Positions 28,139-37,967 of a stretch of DNA of 64,000 nucleotides are shown in pieces. The stretch is from Rhizobium sp. Q54. Its GTDB lineage: Bacteria > Pseudomonadota > Alphaproteobacteria > UBA2966 > CAIVPW01. The first letter of the stretch is position 1. Every line of letters begins with the position of its first letter. The notes under the pieces were generated by a model, which saw nothing but the letters and a program-made list of their open reading frames with translations, was not told where the DNA came from and searched no databases. A program made the position numbers and the translations under genes. The stretch covers positions 1 through 64,000 of the forward strand of contig CAMDPO010000003.1 of assembly GCA_945904955.1 (NCBI GenBank), read 5' to 3'.

Positions 28139-30910
28139 ATGGCAACTCGCTTACTTATCGACGCGGCGCATCCTGAAGAGACACGCGTCGTCGTCGTCAA
28201 TGGAACTCGCCTCGAAGAATTCGACTTCGAGTCCGCCAGCCGGAAACAGCTCAAAGGCAACATCTACCTCGCCAAGGTGACGCGCGTAGAGCCGTCGCTG
28301 CAGGCAGCCTTTGTAGATTACGGCGGCAACCGCCACGGCTTCTTGGCCTTCGGCGACATCCACCCCGACTACTACCAGATCCCCTACGAGGATCGGCAGG
28401 CGCTGCTCGAGGAGCGCGCCGCCGAGGACGCCGAGCGCGGCATGCGCGAGTACGGCGGTGACGAAGGGCCAACGGACGCCCCGGCACAGGCTGCCGACGC
28501 GGCAGACTCCGCGGCCGACACCGCACCGCCCGAACCGATGCCGGAAGTCGTCGGCGGCGAGGTGTCCGCACCGATGCCGAGCGACGACGACGTGGCCGAT
28601 GGCCCCATCGACGTGACGCACCCGGAGCCGGCCGACGCCGCAGCGGCGGGTGTATCCGGCGAGCTGGGCAGCCACCGCGAGTCGGCCGAGCCATCTGCGC
28701 CGGGGCCCGACATGGTCGACCTCGCCGAACTCGCCGACCAGCCGGAGACGGTCGGCGGCGACGAGACCGAGACGGAGACCTTCCAGCCGCGCCGCCATTC
28801 GCGCCGCTACAAGATCCAAGAAGTCATCAAGCGCCGTCAGGTGCTGCTGGTGCAGGTAGTGAAAGAAGAGCGCGGCAGCAAGGGTGCGGCGCTCACCACC
28901 TACCTGTCGCTGGCCGGACGCTACTGCGTGCTGATGCCGAACACCGCGCGCGGTGGCGGCGTGTCGCGCAAGATCACCACGGCCACCGACCGCAAGCGCC
29001 TGCGCGAGATCATCGACTCGCTCGAGGTGCCGGACGGCATGGGCCTGATCGTGCGCACTGCCGGTCAGCAGCGCACCAAGCCGGATATTCGGCGCGACTA
29101 CGAGTACCTGCTGCGCATGTGGGACAACGTGCGCGAGCTGACGCTGCAGTCGGTGGCGCCGGCGCTGGTCTACGAAGAAGCGTCGCTGATCAAGCGCTCG
29201 ATCCGCGACCTCTACCGCTCGGAAGTCGAGGCGGTCTTCGTCGAAGGCGACGAAGGCTACAAGCAGGCCAAGAGCATCATGAAGATGCTCATGCCGAGCC
29301 ACGCCAAGCGCGTCCAGAAGTACGAGGACCGCATCCCCCTCTTCCATCGCTACCAGGTGGAAGCGCAGCTCGACCTCATGCACAGCCCGCGCGTCCAGCT
29401 GCGCTCGGGCGGCTACATCGTCATCAACTCGACCGAGGCGCTGGTCGCCATCGACGTCAACTCGGGCCGCTCGACGCGCGAGCGCAATATCGAGGAGACG
29501 GCGACACGCACCAACCTCGAGGCGGCCGAAGAAGTGGCGCGCCAGTTGCGGCTGCGCGACCTCGCCGGCCTCATCGTCATCGACTTCATCGACATGGAGG
29601 AAGGGCGCAACAATCGCGCCGTCGAACGCAAGATCAAGGACAGCCTGAAGGGCGACCGGGCGCGCATCCAGGTCGGACGCATCAGCGCGTTCGGACTCTT
29701 GGAGTTGTCGCGCCAGCGCCTGCGTCCATCGCTGCTGGAGACGAGCACTGAGCAGTGCCCGACCTGCGGCGGCACGGGCCTGGTCCGTTCGACCGAGAGC
29801 GCCGCGCTCCATGTTCTGCGCGTCATCGAAGATGAAGGCATCAAGGGTAGCGCCCTGCTGACGGTGGAAGTGCCGTCCCAGGTGGCGATCTTCCTGCTCA
29901 ACCAGAAGCGCCTGGCGCTGACGGATTTCGAGCGCCGGTTCGGCCTGATGGTGACGATCCTGCCGGACGCGGCCCTGGTGCCGCCGGCCCATCGCATCAC
30001 GCGCGAAGCGCGCCTCGTTCCGGTCGAGCAGCTGCCGCGCGCTGAAGCGATGTCGCCGATGGCGCCGATCGCCGTCGGCGATGACGACGACGACGAGCCC
30101 GTCGCCGACGACATCATCGAGAGCGACGACGCCGAACCGATCGCCGCCGTCGCCGCCACCGAGGCGCCGCGCGAGCCGCGGCCGCCACGCGAACCGCGCG
30201 AGCATCGCGAACACCGCGAGGCTGGTGCCGAAGGCGGCGACGCCAGCGGCAAGCGACGCCGGCGCGGCAAGCGCGGCGGACGCCGCCGGCGCCGTCGTGA
30301 GGACGGCAGCCTCGCGCCGGAAACACGCAACCAGAATGAGCCGGGTGACACCCGGCAGCCGCCGCAGTTTGACGGCGGCGAACCGATGCAGGCAGCCGAA
30401 CAGGCTCCTTTGGCGCCGCACCTGGCGATCGGCCGTGACCTCGACGGGGTCGGCGGCAAAGATTTCGAGGCGGACGAGGGCGAGAGCATCGGCAACCTCG
30501 CCGAATCCGGTCAGGACAACGACGGCGGACGCGAACAGCCAGTTGTGCCGGGCGAGGCGGGCACCGGCCGCCGCAGGCGTCGCCGGCGCAGCCGCCGCGG
30601 TCGCGGTGGCGAAGGTCAGGCCGGCCAGCCGGAAGCGCAGGCGAACGGCGGCAGTGCGCCGCACGACGACGGCGCCTCCCCGGACACCGCCGAGCCATTC
30701 GATCCGCGCGGCGCGCCCGAGCCGATCGAACGCACCACCAGCGTACCGGTGACGCATCGCTACGTGGCGCCGTCGCCGCCGATGGTGGCACGCGCACCAG
30801 AACCGCCTCCACCGCCACCGCCACCGGTGGTCGAGAGTGCAGCCCCTGCTCCTGCGTCCGCTGACGATGCGAAGCCGCGACGCAAGGGCTGGTGGAACTT
30901 CGGGCGGTAG
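28139..30910 (+). CDS. rne: Ribonuclease E
   Basis: Endoribonuclease at the core of the degradosome. The N-terminal S1 domain (GNIYLAKVTRVEPSLQAAFV) is interrupted by an acidic, Pro/Ala-rich insert of roughly residues 100-215, known for alphaproteobacterial RNase E. The DNase I-like catalytic core has DVNSGRS (near 439) and VIDFIDMEEG (near 480). The zinc-link CPTCGGTG is near 540. The C-terminal half is disordered, with arginine-rich blocks, a proline run and a terminal RRKGWWNFGR. The GWW tail is the PNPase-binding motif described in Caulobacter. Length 923 aa. The ATG at 28139 has GGAGG upstream. Confidence 0.96.
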   Translation: MATRLLIDAAHPEETRVVVVNGTRLEEFDFESASRKQLKGNIYLAKVTRVEPSLQAAFVDYGGNRHGFLAFGDIHPDYYQIPYEDRQALLEERAAEDAERGMREYGGDEGPTDAPAQAADAADSAADTAPPEPMPEVVGGEVSAPMPSDDDVADGPIDVTHPEPADAAAAGVSGELGSHRESAEPSAPGPDMVDLAELADQPETVGGDETETETFQPRRHSRRYKIQEVIKRRQVLLVQVVKEERGSKGAALTTYLSLAGRYCVLMPNTARGGGVSRKITTATDRKRLREIIDSLEVPDGMGLIVRTAGQQRTKPDIRRDYEYLLRMWDNVRELTLQSVAPALVYEEASLIKRSIRDLYRSEVEAVFVEGDEGYKQAKSIMKMLMPSHAKRVQKYEDRIPLFHRYQVEAQLDLMHSPRVQLRSGGYIVINSTEALVAIDVNSGRSTRERNIEETATRTNLEAAEEVARQLRLRDLAGLIVIDFIDMEEGRNNRAVERKIKDSLKGDRARIQVGRISAFGLLELSRQRLRPSLLETSTEQCPTCGGTGLVRSTESAALHVLRVIEDEGIKGSALLTVEVPSQVAIFLLNQKRLALTDFERRFGLMVTILPDAALVPPAHRITREARLVPVEQLPRAEAMSPMAPIAVGDDDDDEPVADDIIESDDAEPIAAVAATEAPREPRPPREPREHREHREAGAEGGDASGKRRRRGKRGGRRRRRREDGSLAPETRNQNEPGDTRQPPQFDGGEPMQAAEQAPLAPHLAIGRDLDGVGGKDFEADEGESIGNLAESGQDNDGGREQPVVPGEAGTGRRRRRRRSRRGRGGEGQAGQPEAQANGGSAPHDDGASPDTAEPFDPRGAPEPIERTTSVPVTHRYVAPSPPMVARAPEPPPPPPPPVVESAAPAPASADDAKPRRKGWWNFGR

Positions 30911-30935
30911 GTCACAACCCAGGCTTAGACGAATG

Positions 30936-30965
30936 GCGGGGAGCGGTTGCTCCCCGCTTCATTTC
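30936..30965 (+). terminator. Terminator downstream of rne
   Basis: A perfect 9-bp stem, GCGGGGAGC-GGTT-GCTCCCCGC (30936-30957), is followed by the T-rich TTCATTTC. It lies 25 bases after the rne stop. The following kinase gene starts at 31000, so it may be partly read through. Confidence 0.75.
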
Positions 30966-30999
30966 AGGCGAAAGGCGCGCTTCCGGCGCGACAAGGTTC

Positions 31000-32043
31000 A
31001 TGGTCCGCCGCGAAGGGGGACGGCTTTCGGCACGCGAGGTGTGCACCTTCGTGCGCGAGTTCTATTCCCTCGACGCCGCCGCGGCCGAGCCGGTCGCGCG
31101 CGCCACCAACGAAGTGTGGCAGGTGCGCGGCATCTTCGGCGCCTTCGCCTTCAAGCGATTTCCCCTCTCCGCGCGCCGCGCGGCGCTGCGCGAGCCGGGA
31201 CTGACAGCCCACCTGCGCAGCATGGGCATCCCGACGGCGATCTTCACCACCGCCAACGACGGCAGCTTCGTCATCGACGCGCAGGGACAGCCTGCGCACC
31301 TGCAGACGTACGTGGACGGCGTCACCGTGAAGCAGAACCGCGCACCACCGTGGCTGCTGGTGGCGTCGGCGGAGATGCTCGGGCGCATCTGCACGGCACT
31401 CGCCGGCGTGCGCGGCCTGCCCGACGGGTTTCCCGCCACGTGGTTTGCGCTCGACGTTCGGCGCAAGACGCTGGAGTACGACGCGCTGATCATCGCCGCA
31501 TCGCGCAACCGGCGCCTGACGGCGGCGCAGCGGCGCGAGGTCACCGACGACCTCGTGTTCAAGCGCTCGGCGGTGGCCGAGATCGCCACCATCAAGCTGG
31601 CGGCGCGCATGTTCACGCGCGGCGCCACCCACGGCGACTACTCGGTGCGCCAGGTCCTGCTCAACGGCCAGCAGATCGCCGCGGTGGTGGACTGGAGCAG
31701 CGCCTGCCGCCAGCCATACATGTGGGACGTGCTGCGCTCCTACAGCTACGCCGATCCGGCATGCGCCGACGGCCACCTCGACATCGAGGGGGCGCGCCGC
31801 TACGTCGGCGCGTTCATGAATTTCGTGTCGCTGACGCGGCGCGACCTGGCGGCGGGACCGGACCTCTACTACGCGCAGCTGCTGCGCAGCACCTACGGGT
31901 ACCGGCAGGTCCTGCTCGAGGGGAGCACGTCGGCCGAGTTGCTGCGCTTCGCCCACTGGCGCACGCGCCTGTGCCGGTGGATGCAAAAGAATCGTGCGGA
32001 GGTGTCGGAAGCCTTGCGCGAGTTGGCGCCAGCGCGGACCTAG
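31000..32043 (+). CDS. APH/choline-kinase-like phosphotransferase
   Basis: 347-aa soluble protein of the aminoglycoside-phosphotransferase/CotS fold. The Brenner-type catalytic motif reads THGDYSVRQVLL, with Gln where Asn is usual. The metal-binding DFG-equivalent is VVDWSSAC. The N-terminal lobe has an ATP-binding Lys in FAFKRFP. The conserved start is taken as MVRREGGRLSAREV at 31000; the longer frame upstream would run through the rne terminator. It is probably a small-molecule kinase; no resistance role can be claimed. No obvious partner adjoins. Confidence 0.75.
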   Translation: MVRREGGRLSAREVCTFVREFYSLDAAAAEPVARATNEVWQVRGIFGAFAFKRFPLSARRAALREPGLTAHLRSMGIPTAIFTTANDGSFVIDAQGQPAHLQTYVDGVTVKQNRAPPWLLVASAEMLGRICTALAGVRGLPDGFPATWFALDVRRKTLEYDALIIAASRNRRLTAAQRREVTDDLVFKRSAVAEIATIKLAARMFTRGATHGDYSVRQVLLNGQQIAAVVDWSSACRQPYMWDVLRSYSYADPACADGHLDIEGARRYVGAFMNFVSLTRRDLAAGPDLYYAQLLRSTYGYRQVLLEGSTSAELLRFAHWRTRLCRWMQKNRAEVSEALRELAPART

Positions 32044-32050
32044 CGCCGGA

Positions 32051-32827
32051 CTAGACCGGCCGGTTCTGCACCAGGTGGCCGTAGGCGACCGAGACGACCG
32101 TCGACATGGCGATCAGGCTCAGCCAGGTGCCGAGCTCATCGGCGGCGACGATGGCAAAGCCAACACCCGTCGTTTGGAAGGTCGACATCGCCGGTAGCGC
32201 GAGGTCGAGAGCGACCGCGGGCAGGCTGGCGATCAGGATCGCGAATGCCAGGCGCCAATAGCAATTGCGCGTGAGCTTCCAAGCGGTGGCGACATCGACG
32301 CGCCGATCGCCCGCGGCAATCGCCGGAAGCATCAAGGTCAGCCGCAGCGAGGCGATCAGGACGGCCAGCGCCAGGAACATCGCCACCGCGCCCGGCCCGA
32401 GCGCCGCGGGCGTGCCGGCGGAGCCGCTGAGCCAGACGTAGCCAGCCCCTGCGAGCAAGGGTGCGAGCACAAGCAGTTGGATAGCGGCGAAGGTCGCAAA
32501 GAAGCGCACGTCGTGCGCGTCGGGAATCAGATCGCGCGGGCCCGAGGGGCGCCAATTGCCGTCGAGGAAGCGATACCAGCGGAGCAGAAAACCGCTCTGC
32601 CACACCATGGTGAGCGCGCCCAGCAAGAAGCCGTTGCGGAAGTCGCCCTCCGCTTCCGTCAGAGGACCGAGCACGTACCGGAAGGCAAGCGACAGGATCG
32701 CCCACGGCCAGATGATCGTGATCAACGGTCCGAAGTTGAGGCCGATCAGGGCGTAGGCGCTCCCCGCCATCTGCCAGGCGCTGGGCACGGGCGGCGCGGG
32801 CACGCCCGCTTGCGGGAGGTCGTTCAC
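32051..32827 (-). CDS. Multi-pass membrane protein of unknown function
   Basis: About 258 aa with around six hydrophobic segments, for example FGPLITIIWPWAILSLAFRY and LLVLAPLLAGAGYVWL. No family motif was recognised. The likely GTG start at 32827 overlaps the stop of the upstream aminotransferase (GTGA), so the two are translationally coupled; GTG at 32842 is also possible. It ends head-to-head with the kinase gene, seven bases away. Confidence 0.75.
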   Translation of the reverse strand: MNDLPQAGVPAPPVPSAWQMAGSAYALIGLNFGPLITIIWPWAILSLAFRYVLGPLTEAEGDFRNGFLLGALTMVWQSGFLLRWYRFLDGNWRPSGPRDLIPDAHDVRFFATFAAIQLLVLAPLLAGAGYVWLSGSAGTPAALGPGAVAMFLALAVLIASLRLTLMLPAIAAGDRRVDVATAWKLTRNCYWRLAFAILIASLPAVALDLALPAMSTFQTTGVGFAIVAADELGTWLSLIAMSTVVSVAYGHLVQNRPV

Positions 32828-33975
32828 GTGCTGCGGCGCCACGCGGCGACGCGGCGAGCCGCCTCGAGCATCTGCTCCTCCGGGCCGGCGATGGCGAAGC
32901 GCAGGAAGCGATTGCCGCGCTGGGGATCGAAGTCGATGCCGGGCGTGGTGGCGACGCCGGTCTCAACCAGCATGCGTTCACAGAACGCGGCGCTGTCGTC
33001 GGTGAGGGCGCTGACGTCGGCGAAGAGGTAGAAGGCGCCGTCGGCGGGCGCCAGACGATCGAAGCCGGCGCGCGGCAGTGCCTCCAACAGATGCGCGCGG
33101 GTGCGCGCGTAGCCGGCGACCTTGGCGTCGAGGAACGCGCTGTCGTCGAAGGCGGCCTCGGCGGCGATCTGGGAGAGCGTCGGCGCGGAGATGTAGAGGT
33201 TCTGCGACAGGCGCTCGACGGCACTGAGGAGGTCGGCGGGCACCACCATCCACCCTACCCGCCAGCCGGTCATGGCGTAGTACTTGGAGAAGCTGTTGAC
33301 GACCAGCGCATCCGGCGAACAGCCAAGGGCGGTGGCGGCGCGGTCGCCGAACGTGATGCCGTGATAGACCTCGTCGGAGATGAGGCGCACGCCGTGGGCG
33401 GCGCACCAGGGCGCCGTCTCGGCGAGCGCGCTCGCATCCAGCATTGTGCCGGTCGGGTTGGCGGGGCTGGCAATCACCAGGCCGTCGAGGGGCAGCGCGG
33501 CGTCGAGCATCGCCAGCGTCAGCTGGAAGCGCGCCGCATGATCGGTGGGTATGCCGACCGCGGTCATGCCGAGCGATGAGAGGATGTTGCGGTAAGCGGG
33601 GTAGCCGGGCTCGGAGACGCCGATGCGCGCACCGTCGCCGAAGGCGGCGAGGAAGCCGAGCAGGAGGCCGGCCGACGAGCCCGTCGTGATGACGACTTGG
33701 GCCGGATCGACGTCGACGTCGTAGGTGTCGCGATAGTGGCGGGCGATGCGCGTGCGCAACGACGGCATGCCGTTGGCCTCGGTGTAGCCGAGCCGCGTGC
33801 CGCTCTTCAGCGCCTCGGCGGCGGCGGCGACGGCGCGGGGCGGCGGGCCGCCACCGGGCTCGCCGAGCTCCAGGTGGAGGACGTCGTGGCCCTCGGCCTG
33901 GCGGCGATTGGCCGCCTTCAGGACCTCCATCGCATAGAACGGCGCGATTCGGGCGCCGCGGGCCTGCGTTTGCAT
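32824..33975 (-). CDS. Class I/II PLP aminotransferase
   Basis: 383-aa fold-type I aminotransferase, probably aspartate/aromatic-like. Visible are the GEPGGGPP-type N-terminus, SEPGYPAYRN, SPANPTGTM and ISDEVYHGITFG. The PLP lysine is in VNSFSKYYAMTGWRVGW, and the substrate carboxylate Arg is in RFLRFAI. The start MQTQARGARI at 33975 is preferred; MKPRVRQ at 34017 would leave only three bases to the divergent M48 gene. Exact substrate is not inferable. It is coupled to the membrane protein gene downstream. Confidence 0.88.
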   Translation of the reverse strand: MQTQARGARIAPFYAMEVLKAANRRQAEGHDVLHLELGEPGGGPPPRAVAAAAEALKSGTRLGYTEANGMPSLRTRIARHYRDTYDVDVDPAQVVITTGSSAGLLLGFLAAFGDGARIGVSEPGYPAYRNILSSLGMTAVGIPTDHAARFQLTLAMLDAALPLDGLVIASPANPTGTMLDASALAETAPWCAAHGVRLISDEVYHGITFGDRAATALGCSPDALVVNSFSKYYAMTGWRVGWMVVPADLLSAVERLSQNLYISAPTLSQIAAEAAFDDSAFLDAKVAGYARTRAHLLEALPRAGFDRLAPADGAFYLFADVSALTDDSAAFCERMLVETGVATTPGIDFDPQRGNRFLRFAIAGPEEQMLEAARRVAAWRRST

Positions 33976-34020
33976 ACCCGGTCTAGCCCGGATTTCTTGC
34001 CTTACACGCGGTTTCATACA

Positions 34021-35424
34021 ATGGTGTCAACGCGCTTGGGGGAGACGCCCGTCTCGGGGGAGAACGGGCCGGCCGGACGGGAGACGCCGTTGCTGCATCG
34101 CCTTCGCAAAACCTTTGTTGCGCCACTACTCATCGCGTCGCTGATCGTGCCCAACGTCGCATTCGGCGCGGAGCAGTCGCTCATCCGCGACGCCGAGATC
34201 GAACATATCAGCCGCACTCTGGCCACGCCAATTTTCGCGGCTGCCGGTCTCGATCCTGCGGCGGTGGAAATCCACCTGGTCGCCGACGACCGCATCAACG
34301 CCTTCGTCGCCGGCGGACAACGCGTGTTCCTCAACACTGGACTGCTGCTCGCCGTGCGCGATCCGCTCGAGATCGCCGGCGTCATCGCGCATGAGACGGG
34401 ACACATCTCCGGCGGGCATCTGGCGCGCACGCAGCAGGCGCTGCAAGCGGCGACGACCCAGTCGATCCTCGCGTTCCTGCTCGGCGCGGCGGCGATGGTG
34501 GGTGGCGGCGGTGCCGATGCAGGCGCCGCGGTGATGCTGGGCGGGCGCGAGATGACCGAGCGTACGCTGCTGCGCTACACGCGCTCCCAAGAGTCGGCGG
34601 CCGACCAGGCGGCACTGACGCTGCTCGTCAAAGCGGGATATTCGCCGCGCGGCTTGATCTCGTTCATGGAGCTGATGGGCCAGCAGGAAGGCCTGCTGGA
34701 AGCGCGCCAGGACCCCTATGTGCGATCGCACCCGATGTTCCCGGATCGCGCCAGCGCGCTGCGCGAGCGCGCCGGCACCGCCGAGGGGCGGCCGCTGCCG
34801 GCGGAGATCGTCAACGGCTTCCCGCGCATGCAGGCGAAGATACTCGGCTTCACCCAGCCGCTTGGCGCGGTGCTGCGCAAATACCCCCTTACCGATACCA
34901 GCGTGCCGGCGCGCTACGCGCGCGCCATTGCCAGTCATCGCCTCGGCCGCCTCGACGAGGCGCTGCGCGAGATGGACGCGGTGATCGCGCTCGACGACAA
35001 GGACGTCTACGCGCTCGAGTTGCGCGGGCAGATTCTGCTGGAGCATGGACGCGTCATCGACGCGGTCGACCTCTATGGGCGTGCCACGGCGCTGGCACCG
35101 AGCCAGCCGCTCATCCGCATCGGCTACGCCACCGCGCTCATCGCCACGAACGACGCGGCGCGCGTACCGGCGGCCATCGACGCCTTGCGCACCGCCCTCG
35201 ACCAGGAGCGCAGCAACGGCGACGCGTGGCGCCTGCTCGCCGAGGCATTTGCACGCGCCGGCGACATCGGCCAGGCTTCCTTGGCGAGCGCCGAGCAGCA
35301 CATGCTGGCCGGCAATGCTAAGGAAGCGCAGCGCTTCGCCGAGCAGGCGCTGCGGCGCCTCGACTCCGGCTCGCCGGCGTGGCTGCGCGCCCAGGACATC
35401 AAGCGCTCCGCGGAGAACGGCTAG
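34021..35424 (+). CDS. Periplasmic M48 metallopeptidase with TPR-like repeats (BepA-like)
   Basis: 467-aa exported protein. The signal sequence (FVAPLLIASLIVPNVAFGAE) is preceded by a long charged start, so initiation at TTG 34090 is possible. The zinc peptidase domain has HETGHISGGH near residue 122 and the Glu ligand in SQESAADQAAL. A C-terminal half of helical TPR-like repeats follows (LGRLDEALREMDAVIALDD and similar). The layout matches BepA/YfgC, which cleaves stalled outer-membrane proteins such as LptD. It sits upstream of a DsbA-like gene, six bases apart, which fits joint work in envelope protein folding. Confidence 0.9.
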   Translation: MVSTRLGETPVSGENGPAGRETPLLHRLRKTFVAPLLIASLIVPNVAFGAEQSLIRDAEIEHISRTLATPIFAAAGLDPAAVEIHLVADDRINAFVAGGQRVFLNTGLLLAVRDPLEIAGVIAHETGHISGGHLARTQQALQAATTQSILAFLLGAAAMVGGGGADAGAAVMLGGREMTERTLLRYTRSQESAADQAALTLLVKAGYSPRGLISFMELMGQQEGLLEARQDPYVRSHPMFPDRASALRERAGTAEGRPLPAEIVNGFPRMQAKILGFTQPLGAVLRKYPLTDTSVPARYARAIASHRLGRLDEALREMDAVIALDDKDVYALELRGQILLEHGRVIDAVDLYGRATALAPSQPLIRIGYATALIATNDAARVPAAIDALRTALDQERSNGDAWRLLAEAFARAGDIGQASLASAEQHMLAGNAKEAQRFAEQALRRLDSGSPAWLRAQDIKRSAENG

Positions 35425-35430
35425 GCACGC

Positions 35431-36195
35431 ATGGGCCGGGGAACACGCATCGCGGTCGCGGGGGCTCTCGCCATCCAGATCGCCATCGTGGTCGGGGTCA
35501 TCGCGTTCGCACCGGCGTTGCTTGACTACGGCATCCGCACCTACCTCGACGCGCACCCCGAAGTGGTGGTCCAGGCGCTCGACCGGTACGAGCAGCAGCA
35601 GGCCGGCAATGCCGACCAGCGCCGCCGCGAGCTGATTGCCCAGCGCGAGCGGGAGATCCGCTTCGATCCGCGCTCGCCCGTGCTCGGTAATCCGACCGGC
35701 GACGTCACCGTCGTCGAGTTCTTCGACTACCGGTGCCCGTACTGCCGGCAGCTGCATCCGCAGATCGCACCCCTGCTCGCGGCGGAGCCGAACGTGCGCC
35801 TGGTGTTGAAGGAGCTGCCGCTGCTCGGGCCGGATTCGACCCTGGCGGCTCGCGCGTCGATGGCGGCGTGGCTGCGCGCGCCGACGCGCTTTGCGCCGTT
35901 CCACGAAACATTGATGCGCTTCAATGGCCGCCTCGATGAGGCGACGGTGGAGCGCCTTGCCAATGAGAACGGCATCAACGGCGGCGACCTCATGCTCGAG
36001 ATGATGGACCCGCGCATCGACCGGGCCCTGGCGGACATACGCGCCCTGGCGGCGGCGATCGGCGTCACGGGCACGCCGGGCCTGGTGATCGGCGACGCCG
36101 TCGTGCCCGGATACATCGACGCGGCAGAGATTCGGCGCCTGATCGCCGAGGCGCGGCGCTCATGCATCTCGTGTCGGGAGCGGCCGGCGGGCTAA
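35431..36195 (+). CDS. DsbA/ScsC-like thiol:disulfide oxidoreductase
   Basis: 254-aa periplasmic thioredoxin-fold protein. It has an N-terminal membrane anchor or signal (residues 8-30), then a helical N-terminal region of the ScsC type (IRTYLDAHPEVVVQALDRYE) that mediates oligomerisation in that family. The active site CPYC is in FFDYRCPYCRQLHP, and the cis-Pro is in GVTGTPGLVIG. Two further cysteines at the very C-terminus (CISC) form another CxxC, which is unusual. It is co-directional with the M48 gene. Confidence 0.9.
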   Translation: MGRGTRIAVAGALAIQIAIVVGVIAFAPALLDYGIRTYLDAHPEVVVQALDRYEQQQAGNADQRRRELIAQREREIRFDPRSPVLGNPTGDVTVVEFFDYRCPYCRQLHPQIAPLLAAEPNVRLVLKELPLLGPDSTLAARASMAAWLRAPTRFAPFHETLMRFNGRLDEATVERLANENGINGGDLMLEMMDPRIDRALADIRALAAAIGVTGTPGLVIGDAVVPGYIDAAEIRRLIAEARRSCISCRERPAG

Positions 36196-36199
36196 CGGT

Positions 36200-37894
36200 C
36201 TAGCCGGCAGCGCGCGGAAGGGCCGCCTCGATCGAAGGCGCCAGGATCGCCGCGGGCGGTCCGACCCCATTTGCGAGCAGCACGCGCTGCACATCGGTCG
36301 ACGCGCCGGTGACGATCAGTTGGGCGCCGTTGCGGGTCAAGCGGGCCGCCGTTTGCGCGATGGTGCGGGCCGCCGAGGAGTCGAGGAACGGCACCGCGGT
36401 GAAATCCAGGATCAGGGTCTTGGGACGCTCGGCCAGACGATCGAGGGCAGCGCCGATCGCCGCGGCCGCGCCAAAGAAGAAAGCCCCGCTGACGCGCACC
36501 ACCAGCACATCGCGGCGCGCCGCGGCGGCGCCATCGTACGGCTGACCGCCGGCGCCGTCGGCTTGGTCGTCTGCAACCAGGGGCTTCGCTTCGACGCTGA
36601 TCGACTGCGCCATGCGATGCAGGAACAACAGGGTGCCGAGCGCGAATCCGACGAAGATGCCGGTGGCAAGATCGCGAAAGATCGTCAGCCCGAACGTCGC
36701 CATCAGAACGACGGCGTCCCCGCGCGAGGCGCGCAGTAGGCCGGCGAACGCATGCCGCTCGGCCATCGTCCACGCCACCATCGCCAAAACGCCGGCCAGC
36801 GCCGCGAGCGGAATATGCGACGCCAGCGGGGCGGCGACGAGCAAGAACACCAGCAAGAATAGGGAGTGCAACATACCGGCGACCGGCCCGCGCGCGCCGG
36901 CGCGGACGTTGGTAGCGGTGCGCGCGATGGTGCCGGTGACCGGCAAGGCGCCGAACGCGGCCGACGCCAGGTTGGCGACGCCTTGGGCGACGAGCTCGCT
37001 GTTGGAACGGTGGCGGCGTCCCGTCATGCCGTCGGCGACGACGGCAGACAGCAGAGACTCGATGGCGCCGAGCAGCGCAAAGGCGACGGCGTCGGGCAGC
37101 ACCTCTCGGGCCAGGTCGAGCGAGAAGACGGGAAGCTGCGGCACGGGCACGCCGGCAGGAATGCTGCCGAAGCGCGTGCCGATGGTCTCGACCGGTAGCG
37201 CCACCAGTGAAGTGGCGACGGCAGCCGCCGCGACGGCGATGAGCATCGCCGGCCATTGCGGACGCCAGCGTTTGATCGCGACGATCAGGGCGATGGTGGC
37301 CGCGGCGATCGCCACCGCGGCCAGGTTAATTGTGCCGGCGGAACCCGCCAGGGCGACGATCTTGGGGAGGAGCTCGCCGGGCTCCGGTTCCGTCAGACGC
37401 AGGCCGAGCAGGTCGCGAATCTGGCTGGCAAAGATGATGACGGCGATCCCCGCGGTGAACCCCACCGTGACCGGGTATGGGATGTACTTCACGTAGGTGC
37501 CGAGGCGCAGGAAGCCGGCGGCGATGAGCATGATGCCGGCCATCGTGGTGGCCAGCAGCAGGCCGTCGAGGCCATGGCGCTGCCCCGCGGCGGCCACCAG
37601 CACGATGAACGCACCGGCCGGCCCACCGACCTGGAAGCGGCTGCCGCCGAGCGCCGAGACCAGAAATCCACCGACGATGGCGGCAAGCAGCCCGCGCTCG
37701 GGCGTCGAGCCGGAGGCGATGGCGATCGCCATCGCGAGCGGCAATGCGACCACGGCCACGGTCAGCCCGGCGATCGCATCGGCGCGCAGTGCGGCACTTC
37801 CGTAGCCTTCGCGCAGCACCGTGACGAGCTTGGGAGTGAATAGCTCGCGGAACGTCGGGCCGGAGTCGCTCGGCCGTATCGATCGATTGCTCAT
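36200..37894 (-). CDS. SulP-family anion transporter with STAS domain
   Basis: 564-aa inner-membrane transporter of the SLC26/SulP family (sulfate, bicarbonate or dicarboxylate). Ten or more membrane segments start with DAIAGLTVAVVALPLAMAIA. The cytoplasmic STAS domain occupies roughly residues 455-560 (LILDFTAVPFLDSSAARTIA). The start MSNRSIRPSD at 37894 is conserved in style; the frame upstream overlaps the divergent ABC gene. The substrate cannot be told from sequence; no carbonic anhydrase or sulfate assimilation gene adjoins. Confidence 0.9.
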   Translation of the reverse strand: MSNRSIRPSDSGPTFRELFTPKLVTVLREGYGSAALRADAIAGLTVAVVALPLAMAIAIASGSTPERGLLAAIVGGFLVSALGGSRFQVGGPAGAFIVLVAAAGQRHGLDGLLLATTMAGIMLIAAGFLRLGTYVKYIPYPVTVGFTAGIAVIIFASQIRDLLGLRLTEPEPGELLPKIVALAGSAGTINLAAVAIAAATIALIVAIKRWRPQWPAMLIAVAAAAVATSLVALPVETIGTRFGSIPAGVPVPQLPVFSLDLAREVLPDAVAFALLGAIESLLSAVVADGMTGRRHRSNSELVAQGVANLASAAFGALPVTGTIARTATNVRAGARGPVAGMLHSLFLLVFLLVAAPLASHIPLAALAGVLAMVAWTMAERHAFAGLLRASRGDAVVLMATFGLTIFRDLATGIFVGFALGTLLFLHRMAQSISVEAKPLVADDQADGAGGQPYDGAAAARRDVLVVRVSGAFFFGAAAAIGAALDRLAERPKTLILDFTAVPFLDSSAARTIAQTAARLTRNGAQLIVTGASTDVQRVLLANGVGPPAAILAPSIEAALPRAAG

Positions 37895-37967
37895 GGAAGG
37901 CGATCCTACACCAAGGCCGGCGCACAACACTGGTTCGCCGCAGGGTTCTGTGCTTCCATCGCGCTCG

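Noticed and set aside
28151-30757. 868-codon open frame antisense to rne
   Set aside because: Shadow of the RNase E gene with no recognisable domain.
31000-32043. Aminoglycoside resistance gene
   Set aside because: Only the general APH fold is visible, and the catalytic-loop Asn is Gln; the sequence does not resemble known resistance enzymes closely enough.
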